The position numbers were made by a program, and so were the translations under genes. Below, in pieces: positions 1 through 6,938 of a stretch of 9,647 nucleotides of DNA; within the stretch, counting starts at the first letter, position 1; the number at the start of each line of letters is the position of its first letter. The notes beneath the pieces are model-generated. The model did not search any database. It was not told where the DNA came from and saw only the letters and a program-made list of their open reading frames with translations. The DNA is from a bacterium (GTDB taxonomy: Bacteria; JAMCPX01): positions 1-9,647 of the forward strand of contig DAHXOM010000208.1 of the NCBI GenBank assembly GCA_027364825.1, read 5' to 3'.

Positions 1-278
1 AAAATCAATTTTCTGCTCGCATCGTAGAACACCTGTCCCGGAACCGTGTAAAGCTGGAACCTTGTTTTAAAACCGCGTATATCCCCGAGAGCAAGAGGCA
101 AAAAGTCAAAAAACAATGTCCTCTCGGTCTCCGTTGCAAGGGATATCAATTTCCCTTTCGTTTCGGGACTCATCTTGTCATAGATAAACTGGAGGTTGGT
201 CGTCTTTCCTCCCAATCCTGTACCATAATAAACTATTTTACAGTTAATCTCCCTCGAAGAATAATTAATAAAGGACAT
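1..278 (-). CDS. mglA: MglA-type small Ras-like GTPase (3' part missing)
   Basis: Reading the minus strand from the ATG at 278-276 gives 92 codons without a stop, running off the left edge. The start reads [20 protein letters not shown], which I recognise as the N-terminus of MglA. MglA is the cytoplasmic GTPase that sets cell polarity and drives gliding or pilus switching in Myxococcus. A P-loop (GTGLGGKT) is at residues 19-26. The family's arginine finger is at R53 (in TETER), and the TVPGQ motif at 78-82 supplies Q82 and the atypical T78. Against the Myxococcus P-loop as I recall it (GPGLCGKT), two positions differ, P20T and C23G. A GGAG lies about 10 nt before the start. The gene begins 14 bp after the mglB stop, so the pair is almost certainly one mglBA operon. 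The nucleotide-specificity motifs lie off the window. Confidence 0.93.
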   Translation of the reverse strand, partial: MSFINYSSREINCKIVYYGTGLGGKTTNLQFIYDKMSPETKGKLISLATETERTLFFDFLPLALGDIRGFKTRFQLYTVPGQVFYDASRKLI

Positions 279-292
279 ACCGGGTAAGCTCC

Positions 293-778
293 CTAATCCT
301 TAAACAGGTTTTCTATATCTTCATCGGTAATTTCAGAAAATGGAGAGCCGGCCTGCGGTTCTTTCTCCACCTTTTTTATAAGTCTGGAAAAGATTGTGTT
401 CAGCTCGTCTCCGGTTTTCTTAACCCTTAGTCTGACAAGTCCAAGAGAAGACCTGTGATCAAAGATAACAACGAGGATTACCCTTTGGCCTATAATGGAA
501 ATATGGATGTTGTCTTTTTCTCCTTCATGAAACAGTATGGAAAACTCCTTCTCACCGATAAGTTTTGCCAGCCCCCCCGTTGCCGCTATATTGCCGGCTG
601 TTAATGATGCGAGGGATGTCGTATCAATATTTTTTGTTTCTCCGTAGGCAGCTATTAACTGTCCGTTTTTATCAACCAGGAATACGATCTTCGCATTGGC
701 TTCCTTGGTAAGTTTTTCCAGAACTTTATTGATCTGGTTAAACTCCTCCTCATACATTATAAGTGATGGGCCTGCCAT
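293..778 (-). CDS. mglB: MglB, Roadblock/LC7-domain GTPase-activating protein
   Basis: This complete 161-residue protein is about the length of Myxococcus MglB. It has one Roadblock/LC7 domain, roughly residues 11-120. Recognisable blocks are [10 protein letters not shown] (8-17), [15 protein letters not shown] (28-42), [13 protein letters not shown] (51-63) and [13 protein letters not shown] (109-121). It ends in the acidic tail [13 protein letters not shown] (147-159), also seen in MglB. In the known system an MglB dimer binds one MglA and stimulates GTP hydrolysis, placing MglA-GTP at the opposite pole. The first ATG (778-776) is preferred over Met8 because AAAGGAG sits 7 nt upstream of it. 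The gene lies just before mglA, and 98 bp after the oxidoreductase gene. Whether the pair controls gliding, type IV pili or simply polarity here cannot be told from the window. Confidence 0.93.
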   Translation of the reverse strand: MAGPSLIMYEEEFNQINKVLEKLTKEANAKIVFLVDKNGQLIAAYGETKNIDTTSLASLTAGNIAATGGLAKLIGEKEFSILFHEGEKDNIHISIIGQRVILVVIFDHRSSLGLVRLRVKKTGDELNTIFSRLIKKVEKEPQAGSPFSEITDEDIENLFKD

Positions 779-803
779 ACCTTTTCTCCTTTAATTAACA
801 ACC

Positions 804-830
804 CTTATATCATATCCAACTAAAATTCAA
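804..830 (-). promoter_or_regulatory. Weak candidate promoter ahead of mglBA
   Basis: The 98-bp gap between the oxidoreductase stop and mglB is A+T rich and is the widest break in the left-hand gene run. On the minus strand it holds TTGAAT (830-825) and TATAAG (809-804), separated by 15 bp, which is shorter than ideal. An overlapping TATGAT (814-809) is too close to that -35. No convincing terminator hairpin with a U-run is visible in the gap. This could give mglBA its own promoter, but read-through from upstream is equally possible. Confidence 0.2.
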
Positions 831-876
831 CAGTTTGATTTATGGATGATATATTTATACACCTCATCTGTCCTGT

Positions 877-3171
877 TTACAGATACGGGCTCTCGTGCAT
901 AGCCTTTATTCTGAGCCATCTTCTGTCAACCTCTTTCTGAAATGCGTCGACAACTTCCTTGTTCTCCGGTTTTGTAAGATGTCGTGTCTTACCCATTAAC
1001 TTCAACCATTCCAGTACCGACACCTTTTTCCCTTTTGCTTCCGGGTCGTACGTAATCTTCGTCTTCCCATGGTCTACTTCATACAGTGGGAAGAAACACG
1101 AGTCAACAGCATTTGCAATGATCTTTTCCCCGATCTGTTCCTCACTCCTCCATGAAAGCGGACAGAGCGAAAGCGCCTTAATATACACAAACCCTTCCTT
1201 AGAATACTCCTGTGCCTTCTTTGCCTTTTTGATCATGTCGTTATAGTTGCTTTCCGCAATGGTCGCAACGTACGGTATATGGCAGGCAGCCATGATCTGT
1301 GCTGTATCTTTATGGTGTGTTTTCTTACCCTTCTGATAAGGACCCGCATGGGATGTTGATGTATCGTGACCGATCGGCGTTGAGAACGAGAGCTGATCGC
1401 CCGTATTCATATAGCCTTCATTATCATATTCCAGCAGGATAAGCTTGTGCCCTTTCAGCGCTGTCCCTATTGCAGGCCCCATGCCTATATCCATGCCGCC
1501 GTCGCCTGAAACCATAACGAAGGTAATCTTTTTATCCTGCGGAAGTTCGCCTCTCTTTATCTTCTCCTCCATCATTTCCACCAATCCCGAGAGTGTCGGG
1601 GCGCCGTTCTGGAAAAGATTATGTATGAAGGTTATCCTGTGTGAACTATAAGGATAGCCTGAGGTTACAACCTCACCGCATCCGGTGTGGAACAGGACTA
1701 CGACATCACCTTCGATACCTTTGAAGAAAATATTGAGGTTTGAGAATATGCCGCACCCGGGACATGCACCGTGTCCCGGCACAACCCTTCTCGGTATCAT
1801 GGAGAGTGCCTGCGCATTGACCCCTTTTACATCCGATACCTTCCCGGTCTGCGGGTCTCTCTGCGCGATTACATGGCCTGTTACATCTGCACTGTTCACC
1901 GGGGGCATTGCAATATCCATGCGGTAGCCCTCCTTGCCCGGGGTAGCCCCATGGTATTCAAACAGTTTTACCCTGCCCGGATGACCTGCAGCATCTATAG
2001 TTTCTTCGAACAATTGTTCTGCATCCTCCGTAAAGAATTCTTTCCCTCCAAGGCCGTAGATCCTTGATATCACCGTTGTTTTGTTTCCAGGATCATCTTT
2101 TAATGCGGACTTGACCTCAAGGGTCATATTGCCGCCGTTTGCTCCGTAGCTGTCTGCCCTGTCAGCAACACATAAGCCCTTTACATTTTTAAAGAGGTTT
2201 ATAACATCATTGTAGGGAAAAGGTCTTATTACGCTCGGTGAAACAACACCAACCTTCTTGCCCTGTTTCCGTAAATTATCAACAGCATCCTTTGCAGTAT
2301 CGTACGAGGAGTTCAGGATGAAGAGGGCATATTCCGCATCTTCCATCTTATACGTTTCCAGCACATGATACTCTCTGCCGCTTATCGCCGCGTACTCTTT
2401 GAATACCTCCGCAATATGCGTATAAGCCGCTGCCATTGCAAGCGAAAGCTGTTTCTTGTTGTTGATAAAATCCGGCTCATTCATATACGGACCAAACGTT
2501 ATAGGATGTTCCGGATCGAGCGCCGTGTAGATTGGCTCAGGTTTTCCGATAAAGTCCTGAACAAACTGTTTGTCCGCAAAGTAGCTCACCCTCCTCTTCT
2601 GATGACTCGTGAAGAACCCGTCGTACGCCACGATCACCGGCAGTCTTACATCCTTGAGTTCCCCGATTTTTATCGCCATGATATTCATATCGTAAACCGC
2701 CTGAGGCGAACGTGCCAGGAGTATGATCCATCCCAAGTTCAGTGCCATATACAGGTCGCTGTGGTCCCCTTTAATATCGAGAGGGCCTGAAACAGACCTT
2801 GTCACGAGGTTCAGCAGCATGGGGAATCTGGTGCCGGACTGAACAGGATACTGTTCTATGGAGAAGAGGAATCCATTTGCTGAAGTTGCATTGAATACCC
2901 TGCCGCCTCCCAGTGTTGCACCATAGCAGATACCTGCTGCGCCGTGTTCTCCGTCGCCCGGTATCATCCTGATATCGTGTTCGCCGAATGCCCTCATCTC
3001 ATCAAGGTTTTCCGCTACCTCGGTTGAGGGGGTTATGGGATAATACCCCATAAGGTGAAAATTTATGTGCTTTGCCGCCAGTGCCGCCATCTCGTTGCCG
3101 CTCAAAAGTCCCTGTACCTGCGGCAGCGGGGATTTTTTATTTATTGTTTTTGCCGTCTGATTGTTGTCCAT
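877..3171 (-). CDS. 2-oxoacid:ferredoxin oxidoreductase, fused alpha and beta subunits (PFOR-like)
   Basis: This 764-residue protein joins two subunits of a thiamine-diphosphate 2-oxoacid:ferredoxin oxidoreductase, the enzyme that interconverts a 2-oxoacid plus CoA with acyl-CoA, CO2 and reduced ferredoxin. The alpha part (about 20-260) has GNEMAALAA (25-33), YYPITPST (43-50), GDGEHGAAG (72-80), GDHSD (135-139) and YDGFFTSH (183-190). The last two resemble pyruvate-type enzymes. Residues about 270-410 form the transketolase C-terminal-like domain II. The beta part (about 455-764) has the proximal [4Fe-4S] ligands C470 and C473 (CPGCG), C498 (TGCGE) and C670 (SLCPLSW), and the TPP/Mg site GDGG (556-559) with YDNEGYMNTG (582-591). 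GGAGG precedes the ATG closely, and the gene follows the gamma-delta gene by 12 bp. Pyruvate is my best guess for the substrate. The order alpha-beta in one chain differs from single-chain PFOR, where gamma and ferredoxin domains lie between. Confidence 0.9.
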   Translation of the reverse strand: MDNNQTAKTINKKSPLPQVQGLLSGNEMAALAAKHINFHLMGYYPITPSTEVAENLDEMRAFGEHDIRMIPGDGEHGAAGICYGATLGGGRVFNATSANGFLFSIEQYPVQSGTRFPMLLNLVTRSVSGPLDIKGDHSDLYMALNLGWIILLARSPQAVYDMNIMAIKIGELKDVRLPVIVAYDGFFTSHQKRRVSYFADKQFVQDFIGKPEPIYTALDPEHPITFGPYMNEPDFINNKKQLSLAMAAAYTHIAEVFKEYAAISGREYHVLETYKMEDAEYALFILNSSYDTAKDAVDNLRKQGKKVGVVSPSVIRPFPYNDVINLFKNVKGLCVADRADSYGANGGNMTLEVKSALKDDPGNKTTVISRIYGLGGKEFFTEDAEQLFEETIDAAGHPGRVKLFEYHGATPGKEGYRMDIAMPPVNSADVTGHVIAQRDPQTGKVSDVKGVNAQALSMIPRRVVPGHGACPGCGIFSNLNIFFKGIEGDVVVLFHTGCGEVVTSGYPYSSHRITFIHNLFQNGAPTLSGLVEMMEEKIKRGELPQDKKITFVMVSGDGGMDIGMGPAIGTALKGHKLILLEYDNEGYMNTGDQLSFSTPIGHDTSTSHAGPYQKGKKTHHKDTAQIMAACHIPYVATIAESNYNDMIKKAKKAQEYSKEGFVYIKALSLCPLSWRSEEQIGEKIIANAVDSCFFPLYEVDHGKTKITYDPEAKGKKVSVLEWLKLMGKTRHLTKPENKEVVDAFQKEVDRRWLRIKAMHESPYL

Positions 3172-3183
3172 ATATCCTCCGGA

Positions 3184-4197
3184 TTATTTTAAAACAAACT
3201 CTGTATGTCTCACCGTTATCGATTCAACATCGTGGTTGGATTCAAGCTCTTTCTTCAGTGCATCGAACTTGCATATCTCCACGCACTTCATGCACCCTTT
3301 GCAGTACTGGTAGTCGATGCCCAGCAGGATATTCTTTTCCTTGCCGTGCTTGTCTACGCCTTTTTCCCATACAAAACAATAGTCGGGGCAGGTGATCTCA
3401 CACTCACCACAATTGGTACACTTATCCTTTATAAAAAGGGGAAGATATCCTGTTCTTGATGCGCTGAGGTCCTTATTGATACTATTACCCGGATTCAGTA
3501 TAACGCCGCCGATGGGTGCGTTCTCATACCCGAGATCGGAGACGGTCCTGCTGAAAGCAACCTGCTCATACCTGTTATCGGGCTTGAATACCTTCGTGGA
3601 AACTTCATTGTAGCCCCTCTCAAATGCCTTGAGGTTTGCATCTATCAAGTGAGGATATTTTTTCTTGAAGGTATCTGAAATGGCATTTTTCAATGCGGCC
3701 TTGTCTATAAAGCCTGATGCCCTTACAATAGCACCGAGCATCGTGGTGTTCAGTTTAACCTTTTCCTCAACGGAAATCTTGATGGCATCCACGCAAACAA
3801 CCGTTCCGCCATACAGTTTGAGTTCTTCCCGTATTTCATCGGGTGTCCTGGGGGTATTTACGACAACGGTTGCGTTTTCATCGACTCCCTGGGTAAGTGC
3901 GTTGGTTTTGATCATTTTCTCATGGAAAATAACCAATATATGCGGTTCTTCCACCGGACTGTTGGACCTTATCTCAAAATCCGGTTCTGCGAACCTCACA
4001 AAAGATTTTACCGGTGTTCCCTTTTTCTCCGAACCATAACTTGCAAAGTTGACACCGTTCAGTCCCATGCCAAGAACGCCAGCCTCGGCAAGTATCTTGC
4101 CTGCGAGATTGGCACCGAGTCCGCCTACGCTCTCCATTCTTATCTCGTAGAAACCGGACCTGTTTACCTTTGGTAGCAATTTTTTTGTGTCTGACAT
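3184..4197 (-). CDS. 2-oxoacid:ferredoxin oxidoreductase, fused gamma subunit and two-cluster ferredoxin (delta)
   Basis: The first ~200 of 337 residues form the gamma domain, which contacts CoA in this family. Visible blocks are the N-terminal ESVGGLGANLAGKILAEAG (22-40), ASYGSEKKGTPVKSFVRF (52-69) and the later TTMLGAIV (151-158). After a linker containing NPGNSINKDLSASRTG (235-250) comes a two-[4Fe-4S] ferredoxin domain: C260-x2-C263-x2-C266-x3-C270, then C299-x2-C302-x2-C305-x3-C309. The first motif ends in the usual Cys-Pro, whereas the second ends Cys-Lys. Together with the alpha-beta protein encoded 12 bp downstream, all four subunits of a complete enzyme are present, with the delta part passing electrons from the beta-subunit cluster to soluble ferredoxin. 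The start is set by GGAGG shortly before the ATG, 13 bp after recR. Substrate specificity is not readable from this subunit. Confidence 0.9.
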   Translation of the reverse strand: MSDTKKLLPKVNRSGFYEIRMESVGGLGANLAGKILAEAGVLGMGLNGVNFASYGSEKKGTPVKSFVRFAEPDFEIRSNSPVEEPHILVIFHEKMIKTNALTQGVDENATVVVNTPRTPDEIREELKLYGGTVVCVDAIKISVEEKVKLNTTMLGAIVRASGFIDKAALKNAISDTFKKKYPHLIDANLKAFERGYNEVSTKVFKPDNRYEQVAFSRTVSDLGYENAPIGGVILNPGNSINKDLSASRTGYLPLFIKDKCTNCGECEITCPDYCFVWEKGVDKHGKEKNILLGIDYQYCKGCMKCVEICKFDALKKELESNHDVESITVRHTEFVLK

Positions 4198-4210
4198 CTA
4201 TCCTCCAATG

Positions 4211-4813
4211 TTAAATTTCTATTCTGTTCTCCATTGCCCTGGTAAGTGTGTACTGATCTACATACTCCAGCGCCGAGCCCATGGGTATACCGCTTGCCAG
4301 CCTTGTAACCCTTATACCCATCGGCTTTATTATCCTCTGTAAGTACAGAGCTGTTGCCTCTCCTTCTGTCGTAGGACTCAAAGCAACGATAACTTCCTTT
4401 ATAGATTCCTTTGGTAACCTATTCAATAATTCAGCAAGCTTTATATCTTCCGGTCCGATATTGTTTAACATATTTATGACGCCATGCAACACATGGTATC
4501 GCCCTTTAAAAATACCCGCCTTTTCTATGGTATTGAGATCGACAGGCCTTTCCACAACACAAATTATGGAATTATTTCTGGACTGGGAACCACATATATC
4601 ACAGGGATCCGCGTATGTAAAATTGAAACAGGAAGAACACATCTTTACATCATCGCTGATCCTCTTTATGGCATTCGCCATTGCCAGGATGTCATCCTTT
4701 TTCATATTCAGGATATGATAGGCAAATCTTGTTGCCGTTTTTTCTCCCACACCGGGCAGCTTTTTTAAGTTTGCAACGAGCTCGGCAAGGGGATCCGCGG
4801 ACCGGTTCATCAT
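4211..4813 (-). CDS. recR: Recombination mediator protein RecR
   Basis: At 200 residues this is the standard RecR length. RecR acts with RecO (and RecF) to load RecA on SSB-coated single-stranded DNA during gap repair. The N-terminus has the helix-hairpin-helix KKLPGVGEKTATRFAYHIL (17-35). A zinc finger uses C59, C62, C71 and C74. The TOPRIM domain starts at about residue 83 with IICVVERP, continues through SPTTEGEATALYL (146-158) and is followed by the conserved RLASGIPMGS (171-180). The ATG overlaps the ebfC stop as ATGA, suggesting translational coupling. A second ATG immediately follows, so the true start could be one codon later. No key residue is missing. Confidence 0.97.
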   Translation of the reverse strand: MMNRSADPLAELVANLKKLPGVGEKTATRFAYHILNMKKDDILAMANAIKRISDDVKMCSSCFNFTYADPCDICGSQSRNNSIICVVERPVDLNTIEKAGIFKGRYHVLHGVINMLNNIGPEDIKLAELLNRLPKESIKEVIVALSPTTEGEATALYLQRIIKPMGIRVTRLASGIPMGSALEYVDQYTLTRAMENRIEI

Positions 4814-5121
4814 AACTGGAGCCCGGGTATGTTTAACCCGCCCGAAACTTTTTTGAAAGCTTCTGCAGACAAATCCTTTGCCCTGTTCAAAGCTTCATTC
4901 ACGGCGGCAAGGAGCAGGTCCTCCAGCATTTGCTTGTCTCCCAATGAAAAGACCTCCTGATCAAGCGTGATCTTTGTAATTTCATTTTTACCGTTTGCCC
5001 TTACAATGACCATGGCCCCGCCGCTCGATGCTTCGACTTCCTTTGTAGCAAGTTCTTCCGTGATCTTATTCATCTGTTCCTGAACCTTTTTAGCCTGTTT
5101 TAATAAACTGTCTAAATTCAT
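4810..5121 (-). CDS. ebfC: YbaB/EbfC family nucleoid-associated protein
   Basis: This is a small, complete 103-residue protein of the YbaB/EbfC family, which forms dimers that bind DNA with little sequence specificity. It shows the family's layout: an N-terminal amphipathic helix rich in Lys, Gln and Glu (LLKQAKKVQEQMNKITEEL, 6-24), a central beta sheet with GGAMVIVRANGKNEITKI (34-51), and a C-terminal helix with LLLAAVNEALNRAKDL (68-83). It ends in a Gly/Pro/Leu tail (GGLNIPGLQL). AGGGG lies upstream of the ATG, the dnaX stop is 10 bp away and recR overlaps by 4 bp. The dnaX-ebfC-recR order is a classical bacterial arrangement. Its role next to these genes is not settled, so the function is given at family level. 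Confidence 0.95.
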   Translation of the reverse strand: MNLDSLLKQAKKVQEQMNKITEELATKEVEASSGGAMVIVRANGKNEITKITLDQEVFSLGDKQMLEDLLLAAVNEALNRAKDLSAEAFKKVSGGLNIPGLQL

Positions 5122-5131
5122 ATTTGCCCCT

Positions 5132-6721
5132 TTACATTTTTTTTATGACCTTTGCTCCAAAAACATCAAGCAGTTTGTTGAGCTTCTGATCATCTTTTAT
5201 TATTTCATGATTGCTTTCTGCCGGCTCATCTTTATGAAGCACAACATCATATTGAATGCCGAAATATTCTTTTACAAACTGCCGCAGGAATTCCCTGTTT
5301 TTCCCAAGATCCGTGAAGCTGTGATTATTGTGTCCCTTTATAAATATATTTACTTCATTGCTTTTTTCAATCGAGATATTCGCTTCGCCGAGTTCTGCCG
5401 CAATCGGCCCGTTTTTCTGAAAAACATACTCGAGAAACCCGTTCAATGTTTTCTCCCTGCCGGCATCTCTCGTATCATTGTCTGCACCCTGTGTCCCGGC
5501 ATGCTGACCGGCATCAAGCGCGTCTTTCCGGAAAACCGGATTCTCCGAGGCTTTTCCCTGGATAAAGGGACCATCTGTCTGCTCTATTGAGCTTTTAAAC
5601 TTTTTAAGATCCGATAGTATCTGATCGATCGGAAGCAGCGGCTTCAGAGAAGCTGCCTTTATAAGAACAATCTCCAGTGCTATACCGGGCTGTGTAGATC
5701 TTACGATCAATTCAATGCCTTTTGAGATCGCGTTCATAAGGTGTATCAGATCGTCCTGGGTAAACGAAGAGCTGATCTTTTTAAAAGCAAGGAGCTCTGC
5801 ATCCGACAGTTCCACCAGTTCGTCAAGTGACATACTGAGCAGATAAATATCGCGCAGCGAAGCAAGGAGTTCCTCTATAAACCTTTTCGGATCATAGCCT
5901 CTTGCATCAACCTCCCTCGCCGTAATTGCGGCCTCTGCAATATCACGGCGGGCCATGGCACTCACGGCTTTTACAATAACATCCCTCTCCAATATACCGA
6001 GGGATTTGTATATTTCATCATGTTTGATGGTCTTACCGCTGTACGATATCGCCTGTTCGAGGAGACTCTGCGCATCCCTCAGACTCCCCTGGGCATACCT
6101 TGTTATCACCTCTTTTGATTCATCGTCTATGCTGATACCTTCCCTGTCGGCTATGGTCGTAATGCTCTGGAGTATCATGGAGTTTCTTAATTTTCTAAAA
6201 TCGAACCTCTGACAGCGCGATTGTATGGTCAGCGGGACCTTGTGCGGCTCTGTAGTGGCGAATATGAAGATCACGTGTTCGGGCGGCTCCTCGAGTGTTT
6301 TCAACAGGGCATTAAATGCTCCCTGCGACAGCATATGTACCTCGTCTATAATATAGATTTTGTACCGGTCCCTGGACGGAGGGTACTGCACGTTGTTTTT
6401 TATCTCTCGTATGTTGTCGACTCCGGTATTGGAAGCCCCGTCTATCTCGTAGACATCCATACTCCTGCTCTCGTCTATCTCCAGACAGCTCGAACAATTG
6501 TTGCACGGTGTTACCGTGGGTCCCTTGGCACAGTTCAGTGCCTTTGCAAGCAGCCTTGCCGCGGTTGTCTTACCGACGCCTCTGGGACCGGTAAAAAGAT
6601 AGGCATGTCCTATCCTGTCTTCTGCAATAGCATTCGACAGCGTCCTTGTAACATGAGGCTGACCTAAAAGATCTTCAAATACTTTTGGTCTATATCTTCT
6701 TGATAGTACTTTGTAAGCCAT
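5132..6721 (-). CDS. dnaX: DNA polymerase III subunit gamma/tau (clamp-loader ATPase)
   Basis: With the ATG at 6721 the protein has 529 residues and begins MAYKVLSRRYRPKVFEDLLG, the usual DnaX N-terminus. It is the motor subunit of the clamp loader, which opens the beta ring and places it on primed DNA. The Walker A motif is GPRGVGKT (45-52). Zinc ligands are C64, C73, C76 and C79. Walker B is IIDEVHML (124-131), and sensor 1 lies near FATTEPHK (154-161). The SRC motif at 168-170 holds the arginine finger. The C-terminal third (from about 365) is tau-like and variable, ending DVFGAKVIKKM. I see no long A-run of the kind used for programmed frameshifting, so a separate short gamma form is not supported. 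A TTG at 6730-6728 would add three residues but has no ribosome site. GGGAG lies only 2 nt before the ATG, unusually close. Confidence 0.97.
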   Translation of the reverse strand: MAYKVLSRRYRPKVFEDLLGQPHVTRTLSNAIAEDRIGHAYLFTGPRGVGKTTAARLLAKALNCAKGPTVTPCNNCSSCLEIDESRSMDVYEIDGASNTGVDNIREIKNNVQYPPSRDRYKIYIIDEVHMLSQGAFNALLKTLEEPPEHVIFIFATTEPHKVPLTIQSRCQRFDFRKLRNSMILQSITTIADREGISIDDESKEVITRYAQGSLRDAQSLLEQAISYSGKTIKHDEIYKSLGILERDVIVKAVSAMARRDIAEAAITAREVDARGYDPKRFIEELLASLRDIYLLSMSLDELVELSDAELLAFKKISSSFTQDDLIHLMNAISKGIELIVRSTQPGIALEIVLIKAASLKPLLPIDQILSDLKKFKSSIEQTDGPFIQGKASENPVFRKDALDAGQHAGTQGADNDTRDAGREKTLNGFLEYVFQKNGPIAAELGEANISIEKSNEVNIFIKGHNNHSFTDLGKNREFLRQFVKEYFGIQYDVVLHKDEPAESNHEIIKDDQKLNKLLDVFGAKVIKKM

Positions 6722-6743
6722 AACTCCCAACTAATTTTTTATA

Positions 6744-6842
6744 GATAGTCAGGTTTTCTGCGACTTGAACAGTATTGCTACCGTTGCTTCTTTCCAGACC
6801 TGGCGGGTTCACAGCTTATTCAAACACAGGACCCGACTATCC
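6744..6842 (-). ncRNA. ffs: Signal recognition particle RNA, small bacterial (4.5S) type
   Basis: On the minus strand this ~99-nt stretch contains the hallmark domain IV core: GTGAACCCGCCAGGTC, the GGAA tetraloop region, and AGAAGCAACGGTAGCAAT, which match conserved bacterial SRP RNA positions. The ends pair: GATAGTCGGGT at the 5' end (6841-6831) with ACCTGACTATC at the 3' end (6754-6744), 11 pairs including one G-U. The RNA binds the Ffh M domain and helps target nascent membrane and secreted proteins. Its 3' end lies 22 nt before the dnaX ATG, and ffs next to dnaX is a known arrangement. No U-rich terminator is seen, so the mature 3' end is probably made by processing. The ends are estimated from pairing and promoter spacing. 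Confidence 0.93.
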
Positions 6843-6849
6843 AATAGTG

Positions 6850-6877
6850 ATTTTTTATCATAATTAAAAAATGTCAA
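6850..6877 (-). promoter_or_regulatory. Probable sigma-70-type promoter for ffs (and perhaps the dnaX run)
   Basis: On the minus strand a perfect TTGACA (6877-6872) is followed after 16 bp by AAAAAT (6855-6850), a four-of-six match to TATAAT. Transcription would then start 7 nt later at the G at 6842, exactly where the 5' arm of the SRP RNA stem begins. The -35 is excellent and the -10 mediocre. The spacing and the match with the RNA end are the main support. With no terminator after ffs, this promoter may also serve dnaX and the genes beyond it. Confidence 0.6.
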
Positions 6878-6898
6878 CAGTTTTCTGTTAGGGGTTGA

Positions 6899-6926
6899 AC
6901 CGGATACTCTTAAAATAAGACCGGAT
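6899..6926. repeat. Short direct repeat flanking a small palindrome
   Basis: ACCGGAT occurs at 6899-6905 and again at 6920-6926, 21 bp apart, that is two helical turns. Between them is the 13-bp palindrome TCTTA-AAA-TAAGA (6908-6920). The block lies about 22 bp upstream of the -35 box of the putative ffs promoter. Two-turn spacing is what a dimeric or paired DNA-binding protein would use, but the repeats are short and could be chance. Confidence 0.3.
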
Positions 6927-6938
6927 CCCTCAAAAGTC

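Noticed and set aside
779..876. Possible terminator hairpin between the oxidoreductase and mglB
   Set aside because: Only 5-bp arms (GATGA/TCATC and AACAG/CTGTT) with A+T-rich loops and no U-run are present, too weak to call.
2365..2790. 141-codon plus-strand open frame opposite the oxidoreductase alpha domain
   Set aside because: It is antisense to a strongly conserved coding region, with no recognisable domain and no ribosome site of note.
5590..5612. Possible programmed frameshift site in dnaX (CTTAAAAAG on the coding strand)
   Set aside because: The A-run is only five long and lacks the A-AAA-AAG heptamer and a following hairpin, so production of a short gamma form is not supported.
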